Shown: positions 57,455 through 64,000 of the stretch, piece after piece
How positions within the stretch are numbered: the first letter of the stretch is position 1
Layout: each line of letters begins with the position of its first letter
NCBI GenBank assembly: GCA_963205255.1
Contig: CAUJIK010000063.1
Span: 1 to 64,000, forward strand
DNA from: Pseudomonadota bacterium
GTDB taxonomy: Bacteria; Pseudomonadota; Gammaproteobacteria; Steroidobacterales; Steroidobacteraceae
Direction of reading: 5' to 3'
DNA: 64,000 nucleotides
Notes under the pieces: model-generated
What the model was told of the DNA's origin: nothing
Seen by the model: only the letters and a program-made list of their open reading frames with translations
The model's database searches: none
Position numbers and translations under genes: made by a program

Positions 57455-60043
57455 ATGCATTCGAGAAGGGATATATCCGGCGAACGGCGCGTGGCGATGG
57501 CGGTCGCGGGCGTTCTGCTGATGGCGGCCATCGCGCAGGTGCACGCACAGGACAGCCGGGAAACGGCGCCGGCCGCCGCTCTGGGAGAAGTGGTGGTGAC
57601 CGGCACCCGCGCGGCCAACCGCACGGTGGAAGATGCCGTGGCGCCCATCGACGTGATCAGCGCAGTAGCCCTGGAGCAGGCCAGTCGGGCCAACGTGCTC
57701 GAGCAACTGCAGACCAGCCTGCCGTCGTTCTTCGTCCCCAATGTACCCACTCCCAACGTGGGCAGCATGGTCCGCGCGGGCCAGTTGCGCGGCCAGAATC
57801 CTGGCCACACGCTGGTGCTCGTGAACGGCAAGCGCCGCCACTCCACGGCCTTTCTCGGAGCCGGTGGCTTCAGCGCCACCGCGCCGGTGGATCTGTCGAC
57901 GATATCGAACAGCGCCATCAAGCGCGTCGAGGTGCTGCGCGATGGCGCATCGGCCATCTATGGCTCCGACGCGATCGCGGGTGTGATCAACATCATCACC
58001 GATGACGCCGCGGAAGGAACCTCCGCCTCGCTGCGGCGCGGCCGCTTCTTCGCGGGAGATGGAGACACGACGGTTGCGCAGGTCAGCCATGGTTTCCGCA
58101 TAGGCGATGAGGGGCACCTGCGCATCTCCGGGCAGTACGATGACCAGAAGATCGTGATCCGCAACAGCCCGGTGAATCCGAATCTGCTGTTCTATTTTCC
58201 GATCAGCACCATCACTGGACAGGAGGTCACGCCGGCCGGAACGCTGAGCTCCAACCCCTCCCTTCCCGCCAATGCCGTGCCAAATCCCCGGGAAGCCACG
58301 CGCGACAATCATGCATGGAAGAATCTGGGCAAGGCGCCGTTCAGGCTGGCGTCGGTCACGGCGGATTTCGGCTTGCCCGTGGGAAACACAGCCGAGGTCT
58401 ACAGTTTCCTGAGTTTCGCGGACCGCAGTTCGCAGGCGCCGCAGAACTTCCGCACTCCCAATCGGGATGAGAATGTCCGTGCCATCTATCCCGACGGCTT
58501 CACGCCGGTGGAGGCGATCGAGGAAACCGACTGGTCGGTCCTGGCAGGTGTCCGTGGCGATGGTCTGGCGGGCTGGCAATGGGACCTGAGCTCGGTGTTC
58601 GGAAGGGATTCCATCGATCTGTTCGTTCACAACTCGATCAACGCCACCTATGGCCTCGAAAGCCCCACGGATTTCTACATCGGCGATCATCGCTACTCTG
58701 CCTGGACGAGCAATCTCGACCTGAAGCGTGAAGCGAGCCTGTTCTCCATTCCCGCGGGCCTGTCAGTGGGGCTGGAATACCGCCGCGAGAATTATCAGCA
58801 GGGGGCCGGTGATCCGGAATCCTATACGCACGGCGGCCAGCCGGTGCTGGATGGGCCGCGCGCCGGCACACCGCTGGGCAATTCGCTCGCGGTGTCGCAG
58901 GCGCTCCCGGGCTACAGTCCGGCCGCGGTGCAGGATATCCATCGCGGCGCGCTGTCGCTGTACGCGGGTCTGAGCCTGCAGCCGGCCGAGAAATGGGCGC
59001 TGGATCTTGCCGTCCGTGGTGAAGACTTCTCCGATTTCGGATCACACGCCACCTGGCGTGTATCGAGCCGCTACGACTTCGCTCCGCGTTTCGCGCTGCG
59101 CGGCACCGTCAGCACGGGATTCCATGCGCCCGCGCTGGCTGCCCTGTCCTATCGTGCTGTCGGCAACGCAAACACCAGCACCAACTACACGCTGGCCGTG
59201 ACCTCGCCGGAAGCCCTGGCGCTGGGCGCGAAGCCGCTGCAGCCCGAAACGTCGGTGAACTACAGCCTGGGATTCGTCCTGAAGCCCTTCGAGGGCTGGA
59301 CGCTTGCGGTGGATGCCTACCAGATCGAGATCAGCGACCGGATCACCCAGATCGGCAACTTCAACACGGCGGCGCGCCCGCTCGGACCCGCGGCGCCGTC
59401 GCCGTCGCTTTCCGAGCAGCTCACCAATGGCGTGATCCTGCGCGGCGACGGCATCAGCTATCTGGTCAACTCATCCGACACGCGCACGCGCGGCCTGGAG
59501 GTGACGCTGGACAAGCGTTTCACGTTGCCCTGGGGTGGTTCGCTCGCGGCGTCCTATGCCGCGAACCTCAACCAGCTGGAACTCACGCGGATTGCCGATG
59601 CCGCTCCGGTCCTTGCGCAGTGGGGCATCACACTGCTGAGTGCGGGAGATGCCATCAACCTGCGCAACTCCGTGCCGAAGCAGCGGCATGTGCTGGGCCT
59701 GCACTGGACGCAGGGGCGTTTCGATGCCGCCCTCCGCCAGACTTTCTGGGGCAGTCTCGCCCGCTCCGGAACGGTGAACGTTCCGCCGACCACCGGGCCA
59801 TGGGCAGGCATATCCACCATCGACTACAACATCGGGGACCTCTGGACCACGGATGTGAACATCGGCTTCCAGGCGACCGACGCGCTGCGCTTCACACTGG
59901 CGGGCAACAACATCTTCGAGGCGAAGCCGACGCGCACGCCGGAGCCGCTGCTGGCTGCCCATCAGCTCTACTCCTACGGCAACAACGGCGGTGTGGGCCC
60001 GGAAGGTGGATTCGTGTCCCTCAAGGCCGAGTACCGCTTCTAG
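57455..60043 (+). CDS. TonB-dependent outer-membrane receptor
   Basis: Active-transport receptor of about 862 residues. The signal peptide ends near AQVHAQ. A plug domain (about 35-155) has EVVVTGTRAANRTVEDAVAP, LRGQNPGHTLVLVNGKRRH, and IKRVEVLRDGASAIYGSDAI. The large barrel follows, with RYDFAPRFALRGTVSTGFHA and the aromatic end FVSLKAEYRF. The ligand cannot be read from sequence. GGAG five bases upstream supports the ATG at 57455. It converges with two unknown secreted-protein genes. Confidence 0.92.
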   Translation: MHSRRDISGERRVAMAVAGVLLMAAIAQVHAQDSRETAPAAALGEVVVTGTRAANRTVEDAVAPIDVISAVALEQASRANVLEQLQTSLPSFFVPNVPTPNVGSMVRAGQLRGQNPGHTLVLVNGKRRHSTAFLGAGGFSATAPVDLSTISNSAIKRVEVLRDGASAIYGSDAIAGVINIITDDAAEGTSASLRRGRFFAGDGDTTVAQVSHGFRIGDEGHLRISGQYDDQKIVIRNSPVNPNLLFYFPISTITGQEVTPAGTLSSNPSLPANAVPNPREATRDNHAWKNLGKAPFRLASVTADFGLPVGNTAEVYSFLSFADRSSQAPQNFRTPNRDENVRAIYPDGFTPVEAIEETDWSVLAGVRGDGLAGWQWDLSSVFGRDSIDLFVHNSINATYGLESPTDFYIGDHRYSAWTSNLDLKREASLFSIPAGLSVGLEYRRENYQQGAGDPESYTHGGQPVLDGPRAGTPLGNSLAVSQALPGYSPAAVQDIHRGALSLYAGLSLQPAEKWALDLAVRGEDFSDFGSHATWRVSSRYDFAPRFALRGTVSTGFHAPALAALSYRAVGNANTSTNYTLAVTSPEALALGAKPLQPETSVNYSLGFVLKPFEGWTLAVDAYQIEISDRITQIGNFNTAARPLGPAAPSPSLSEQLTNGVILRGDGISYLVNSSDTRTRGLEVTLDKRFTLPWGGSLAASYAANLNQLELTRIADAAPVLAQWGITLLSAGDAINLRNSVPKQRHVLGLHWTQGRFDAALRQTFWGSLARSGTVNVPPTTGPWAGISTIDYNIGDLWTTDVNIGFQATDALRFTLAGNNIFEAKPTRTPEPLLAAHQLYSYGNNGGVGPEGGFVSLKAEYRF

Positions 60044-60070
60044 CGGATACGAAGATTGCGGGTATTACGG

Positions 60071-60107
60071 ATGTCCGGCTGGCCTCGAGAGGTCAGCCGG
60101 ACATTTT
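60071..60107 (+). terminator. Intrinsic terminator of the TonB-receptor gene
   Basis: A 16-base arm pair with one mismatch (ATGTCCGGCTG on the left, CAGCCGGACAT on the right) is followed by TTTT. It starts 27 bases after the receptor stop and is well placed to end its transcript before the convergent gene at 60117. Confidence 0.8.
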
Positions 60108-60116
60108 CGTTGGCTG

Positions 60117-61031
60117 CTACAGGCCGTAAGCGTCGGGTCCCGGCGGTGCGCTGGGCAGTGGCTCCGGATCGCCGTAGCCACGATTGCCGTCCGGGCCGAT
60201 CACGCCGGCGCCGGGACCGATGTTGTCGGCTGCCAGATTGCTCTCGTTGCAGGCGTATTCCTGCTGACCGGCGCCTTCGGGTGACAGCGTCCATGTCCGG
60301 TTGAACTGGATGGGGACGGCGTAGTACTTCGGATCGGTGACGGTCATCTCCAGCCGGAAGTGGTGGAGATCAGGACGTGTCCAGCGTTCGATCACGCGGG
60401 TCTGGTTGCTGGTGGGATTGCCATTCTCGTCCAGCCATATCTTGTCGTGGGAGCTGTCGTGAAGCCCGCTGGTCTCGATGATCAGCGTATCGCCTTCCCA
60501 GCGCGCAACGGCGTTGCCGAAGTAGCGCGGCGGCGCATCCGGATTGATGCGGAGCTGGTCGCCAATGGATATGCGACGGCTGGTGTTGTAGTTGTAGGTG
60601 AAGGCAATGCGCTGCGGCGTGTGCAGCACTTCGAATGGCAGTCCGCTGCCGTTGTGACGGGGTATGCCTCCGAGTATGCACAAGGCTTCTGGATCGACAG
60701 TATGGTTCTGCGAATAGAGCACCGCCCGCTTTCCCGTCTCGGTGAAGGGCAGCTGGAATCCGGGCTGGTCCTTGCCCAGGTTTCCGCCAGGTTTGCCCGG
60801 CTCGCGCACCGGCCTCCAGAAGCCGGTGAACAACGGTTTGCCGTCAGCGCCACGCGGCGCATCGACGACCGGCCCTTCGTAAGGCTGGCCGCGCATGAGC
60901 GAGGAGGTCTGCTCTTCGGCGCCGGATGCGGCAGCTGGCGCGGCGGCGTTCGAGGTGTTCCGGGGCAGCAAGGTCACTGCGCCGATGATCGCGAGAGCGA
61001 CGGCGCTCCCGATGGCATTGAAGTTTCGCAT
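60117..61031 (-). CDS. Uncharacterised exported protein, paralog 2
   Basis: A 304-residue protein with an N-terminal hydrophobic segment (about 7-23) that may be a signal or anchor. The body shares most motifs with its upstream neighbour: GKPLFTG, GNLGKDQPGF, RWEGDTLIIE, WLDENGNPTSNQ, RVIERWTRPD, and a C-terminal IGPDGNRGYG. I do not recognise a named family or catalytic motif. It follows paralog 1 by only six bases, so the two are an operon. Context suggests work in the envelope beside the TonB receptor. Confidence 0.75.
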   Translation of the reverse strand: MRNFNAIGSAVALAIIGAVTLLPRNTSNAAAPAAASGAEEQTSSLMRGQPYEGPVVDAPRGADGKPLFTGFWRPVREPGKPGGNLGKDQPGFQLPFTETGKRAVLYSQNHTVDPEALCILGGIPRHNGSGLPFEVLHTPQRIAFTYNYNTSRRISIGDQLRINPDAPPRYFGNAVARWEGDTLIIETSGLHDSSHDKIWLDENGNPTSNQTRVIERWTRPDLHHFRLEMTVTDPKYYAVPIQFNRTWTLSPEGAGQQEYACNESNLAADNIGPGAGVIGPDGNRGYGDPEPLPSAPPGPDAYGL

Positions 61032-61037
61032 GATTAT

Positions 61038-62012
61038 TTACCGGGCATTGCCTGAAGGAGGATCCGAGGGTTTAGGCTTGTTCTTGCGATACAGCCAGTA
61101 GCCAGTGCCACGAGCCGAATCCACGGAGCCCAGGGGAAGGTCAGGAACAATCTGGCCCCCGGGTCCGAATCCACGGTTGCCGTCAGCGCCGATTGCGCCG
61201 GGGCCGGGCTCCAGATGGGTGAGCACCCACGGTGTGTTCCATTCGCAGGAGAACTCTTCCAGTGTCTCTCCCGGCTCGCCGATGACCCAGCTGCGGGTAT
61301 AAGTGACGGGTTGGGAGTAATAGACCGGGTCCGTGTAGGTCAGCTCGAGCTGGAGATGATGGAAATCCGGCCGTGTCCAGCGCTCGATGATGCGAGCCTG
61401 GCTGCTTTGCGGATTGCCGTTGTCGTCGAGCCAGAATTTCCCGTCCGCGCTGTCCTTGAAACCGTTGGATTCCACTACCAGCGTGTCGCCCTCCCAGCGG
61501 CCGGCGGCATTGCCAAGGTAGCGGGGATCGGGATCTTCTTCCGTGCCGCGGCCGTCCAGCCATACCCAGCGGTGCCAGCTGAGATAGAAGAAGATTCCCA
61601 GGCGTTTTGGTGTGTGCAGGATCTCGAACGGCAGCACGCCGGTCAGCAACCGCGGAATTCCGGTGATCAGGCAACGGGCTTCGGGATCAATGGTGCCTGT
61701 CAGGTTGTGGTGGAGCGCGGCCTTGCCCTGGTCCGTATAGGGCAGAGTGAATCCAGGCTGGTCCTTGCCGAGATTGCCGTCCGGCTTGCCATCTTCCCGC
61801 AACAGTTTCCAGTAGCCCGTGAACAGAGGCTTGCCTTCCTGGTCACGTGGCGCCGGTTTCTCTGCGCCGCTGTAGGGCTTGCCCAGCAGTACGGACTCGG
61901 CCGAAGGGAGGGCTGTAGTGTTGATGGAGGGCTTCGCGCAGGCCGACAGTGACAGCACGGCGGCTGCAACAGCGGCCGCTGTCATCGTCATTCGGAACGA
62001 CACATGGTGCAT
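61038..62012 (-). CDS. Uncharacterised lipoprotein, paralog 1
   Basis: A 324-residue protein with a signal peptide and lipobox LSAC (Cys about 25), so probably lipid-anchored. It shares the blocks GKPLFTGYW, GNLGKDQPGF, LPFEILHTPKR, RYLGNAAGRWEGDTLVVE, WLDDNGNPQSSQ and RIIERWTRPDFHH with paralog 2. It ends in a conserved GADGNRGFG region. No enzyme motif is recognised. It is first in the two-gene operon and is divergent from the DUF6152 gene across 169 bases. Confidence 0.75.
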   Translation of the reverse strand: MHHVSFRMTMTAAAVAAAVLSLSACAKPSINTTALPSAESVLLGKPYSGAEKPAPRDQEGKPLFTGYWKLLREDGKPDGNLGKDQPGFTLPYTDQGKAALHHNLTGTIDPEARCLITGIPRLLTGVLPFEILHTPKRLGIFFYLSWHRWVWLDGRGTEEDPDPRYLGNAAGRWEGDTLVVESNGFKDSADGKFWLDDNGNPQSSQARIIERWTRPDFHHLQLELTYTDPVYYSQPVTYTRSWVIGEPGETLEEFSCEWNTPWVLTHLEPGPGAIGADGNRGFGPGGQIVPDLPLGSVDSARGTGYWLYRKNKPKPSDPPSGNAR

Positions 62013-62181
62013 CTAGAGTATTCCTGGATGGAGAGGCATGGAATGGAGCATGGTAGGTGTGCCCCGCCGGGCTCATTAGGCAATGTGGCAATGTCCTCAT
62101 GCCACATCGGAATTTGTGGCCCGGGAATGCGATGTCCTAGCATCGATCTCCATTCATGCTGCCTTCTGCTCGAGGATAACG

Positions 62182-62631
62182 ATGCTCCCGATTCGTCCGC
62201 TCATCGCCGCCGCCGTTCTGGCGTCGGCATTCGTCATCGGCATCCCGGAGTCGCGGGCGCATCATTCCTTTGCCGCCATGTACGACGCCACCAAGCCGAT
62301 ACGTCTGGTCGGCACTCTCAGCAAGGTGGAGTGGACCAACCCGCATGCTTCCTTTCACCTGGAAGTGAAGGGCCGGAACGGTGAAACGACGAGCTGGATC
62401 TGCGAAGGCGCAGGGCCAGGATCCCTGTCGCGTCGCGGCTTCAACAAGTCGGATGTGAAAGTCGGCGACACACTGGTCGTGGACGGCTATCTCGCGCGCA
62501 GCGGCAAGCGGGTGATCGATGCACAGCGCATTACCCTGCCCGGCGGGCGCGTGTTCTCCATCGGCTCTTCCGGCGCCGGCGGGCCGGGCGATGAGGCGGC
62601 TCCATTGCCTGGTGGAGCGCAGACGCGATAG
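62182..62631 (+). CDS. DUF6152 family exported protein
   Basis: A 149-residue secreted protein. The signal peptide ends at ESRAHHSF. The DUF6152 core follows: FAAMYDATKPIRLVGTLSKV, EWTNPHASFHLEV, and GDTLVVDGYLARSGKRVIDA. The fold looks like a small beta barrel of the OB/BOF kind. Function unknown. It lies between the paralog operon (divergent) and the LysR gene (same strand). Start at the ATG giving MLPIRPLIA. Confidence 0.82.
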   Translation: MLPIRPLIAAAVLASAFVIGIPESRAHHSFAAMYDATKPIRLVGTLSKVEWTNPHASFHLEVKGRNGETTSWICEGAGPGSLSRRGFNKSDVKVGDTLVVDGYLARSGKRVIDAQRITLPGGRVFSIGSSGAGGPGDEAAPLPGGAQTR

Positions 62632-62797
62632 GGCCGGTGAAGTCACGCTGGTCGGATAGCGGTGCGCACATGGTCACGGCGCGGTAACGAACTGCCCCGA
62701 ATGCGACCTGGAGGTTATAGGAAGGCATTTGCGCACGTTCTAATCACATGCGCTGGCGTCATTGTTCGAGCTGCATGCGGCATGTGAATCTTGTTGC

Positions 62798-63772
62798 ATG
62801 AAACTTCAGCAACTGCGATTCCTCGCCACAGTTGTCCAGAGCGATCTGAACATCACCACGGCGGCATCCCGGCTCTTTACCACCCAGCCGGCGGTGAGCA
62901 AGCAGTTGCGGCAGCTCGAGCAGGAGCTCGGCTTCAGCATTTTCGAGCGGCGCGGACGCGCCCTAGCCCGAGTAACCGGGCCCGGTGAGCGCGTGATCGA
63001 GTGCTCGATGCGCATCCTGCGCGAAATCCAGAACATCAAGGGAATTTCCACCGAGTTCAAGGATGAGAGCGCCGGGACGCTGTCGATCGGAACCACTCAC
63101 ACACAGGCGCGCTACGTGCTGCCGCCCATCATCAAGGCCTTCCGCGAACGCTATCCGAAAGTGCAGTTCAACCTGCTGCAAGGCACGTCCGAGCAGATTG
63201 CCGAGATGGCGCAGAATGGCCGTATCGATCTTGCCATCGCCACGGGATCGGGCTCCCTGTTCCAGAAGTTCGTGTTGCTGCCATGCTACCGCTGGTACCG
63301 GCAGGTGATCGTCCCGCACGATCATCCGCTGACGCAATCCCGGCACCTCACCCTGAAGGAACTGGGCGCACACCCCATCGTGAGTTACGTGTTCAGTTTC
63401 ACGGGGCCGTCCTCGCTGACCGATGCCTTCGCGGCATGCGACATACGCCCCAACATCGCGCTGGCGGCACGCGACGCCGATGTGATCAAGACCTATGTGC
63501 GGCTGGGCATAGGAGTCGGCATCATCGCGAACATGGCCATCGATCCGCAGCAGGACGATGATCTGGTGCGCATCGAGGCCTCACACCTGTTCCCGATGCA
63601 TGTCACCTGGGTGGGCTTCGATCGCTCGGCGCTGCTGCGCAGCTATGTATACGACTTCATCGGCATGCTGGCGCCGCATCTGAATCGCAGGTTGATCGAC
63701 AGGGCGCGCTCCACCGCCAATCAGGCGGAGACCGATGCCGTATTCCAGGACGTGGAGTTGCCGCTGCACTGA
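62798..63772 (+). CDS. LysR-family regulator, CysB-like
   Basis: A 324-residue LysR-type regulator. The helix-turn-helix is in LNITTAASRLFTTQPAVSKQ. The effector domain matches CysB/Cbl proteins (LSIGTTHTQARYVLPPIIKA, FNLLQGTSEQIAEM, GRIDLAIAT, DVIKTYVRLGIGVGIIANMA). CysB senses O- or N-acetylserine and controls sulfur genes. The Thr-Thr-His effector contacts are kept. No cysteine-pathway genes are adjacent, so it may be a CysB homolog for the neighbouring genes. Start at the ATG giving MKLQQLRF. Confidence 0.9.
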   Translation: MKLQQLRFLATVVQSDLNITTAASRLFTTQPAVSKQLRQLEQELGFSIFERRGRALARVTGPGERVIECSMRILREIQNIKGISTEFKDESAGTLSIGTTHTQARYVLPPIIKAFRERYPKVQFNLLQGTSEQIAEMAQNGRIDLAIATGSGSLFQKFVLLPCYRWYRQVIVPHDHPLTQSRHLTLKELGAHPIVSYVFSFTGPSSLTDAFAACDIRPNIALAARDADVIKTYVRLGIGVGIIANMAIDPQQDDDLVRIEASHLFPMHVTWVGFDRSALLRSYVYDFIGMLAPHLNRRLIDRARSTANQAETDAVFQDVELPLH

Positions 63773-63779
63773 GCGGCGG

Positions 63780-64000
63780 ATGCCCACTTCCTTGATTGCC
63801 ATGCGGCGCGGTGCAAAGGACGAGAGCTACGGTCCTCTGATTCGTCGTCTGCTGCTGCGCTACGCACTGCCTGCGTTTGCGGCCATTGTCATGGTGGCCT
63901 TCGTCGGCGTTCCCTACATCGATCGCATGCTTGCCGACTGGTTCCGCTCGGATGCGCAGCTCCGCGCCAACGCAGTGATGGCGTCCATCGAGGAACCACT
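63780..64000 (+). CDS. N-terminal part of a membrane-anchored protein (runs off window)
   Basis: Starting at the ATG giving MPTSLIAMR, 73 residues are visible. A membrane helix (ALPAFAAIVMVAFVGVPYI) is followed by DRMLADWFRSDAQLRANAVM. The pattern of one helix then WFRSDxxLRAxxVMxSIEEPL resembles the N-terminal extension of some membrane-attached trehalose-phosphate synthases or sensor proteins, but too little is present to decide. It begins 7 bases after the LysR gene. Confidence 0.6.
   Translation, partial: MPTSLIAMRRGAKDESYGPLIRRLLLRYALPAFAAIVMVAFVGVPYIDRMLADWFRSDAQLRANAVMASIEEP

Overview
The window is a 64 kb stretch of a high-GC chromosome from a gammaproteobacterium. It carries the origin-proximal order rpmH-dnaA-dnaN-recF-gyrB and rnpA-yidD-yidC-mnmE, plus ntrBC-glnA, secB-gpsA and glyQS. 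Large outer-membrane receptors, DUF885, DUF6152 and unnamed secreted families suggest a free-living environmental lineage of the Steroidobacter/Nevskia kind. That placement is an impression from protein character, not a measured result. I saw no rRNA, tRNA, CRISPR array or transposase.

Layout. 1-5.8 kb: a truncated GAF-GGDEF-EAL protein, envC, then rhodanese-grxC-secB-gpsA. 5.8-10.2 kb: a scarred region between gpsA and pyrD. It holds a 5'-truncated acyltransferase, a frameshifted and 3'-truncated autotransporter, a broken vapBC pair, trmL and an intact phd/vapC-type pair. 10.3-22.8 kb: pyrD, an aminotransferase, mscS, the nitrogen module ntrC-ntrB-DUF4124-glnA with a sigma-54 promoter and two NtrC sites, glyQS, DUF937 and plsC. 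22.9-29.6 kb: DUF481, a small envelope/stress set (holin-like, DUF883, BON, DUF1328), then a signalling locus. In that locus a NarL-type regulator plus lone receiver converge on a Crp/Fnr - CHASE3 histidine kinase - diguanylate cyclase operon. Both operons have the same inverted repeat upstream. 29.6-37.8 kb: hrpA, a GST, rluE, a double GFA protein, an unusual zinc-ribbon SDR, and a guanidinium exporter behind a guanidine-II riboswitch. 37.8-48.8 kb: gyrB, recF, dnaN, putative oriC, dnaA, rpmH, rnpA, yidD, yidC, mnmE, with a damaged brnTA locus inserted between yidC and mnmE. 48.8-57.1 kb: housekeeping and accessory genes (exonuclease, DUF885 lipoprotein, YbhB-like, glpK, MAPEG, nucleotidase, VOC, SecB-like, OmpW) and small uncharacterised ORFs. 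57.4-64 kb: a TonB-dependent receptor, two tandem paralogous secreted proteins, a DUF6152 protein and a CysB-like LysR regulator.

How it fits together. NtrB/NtrC should drive glnA through the sigma-54 promoter and enhancer seen in the sequence. The 25-30 kb locus looks like a self-contained phosphorelay with a second-messenger output. Guanidine should derepress the Gdx exporter. The 57-64 kb group is the best candidate for an undescribed function: an outer-membrane uptake receptor next to two secreted or lipid-anchored paralogs of unknown role, a DUF6152 protein and a LysR-type regulator. No defence or phage system is evident.
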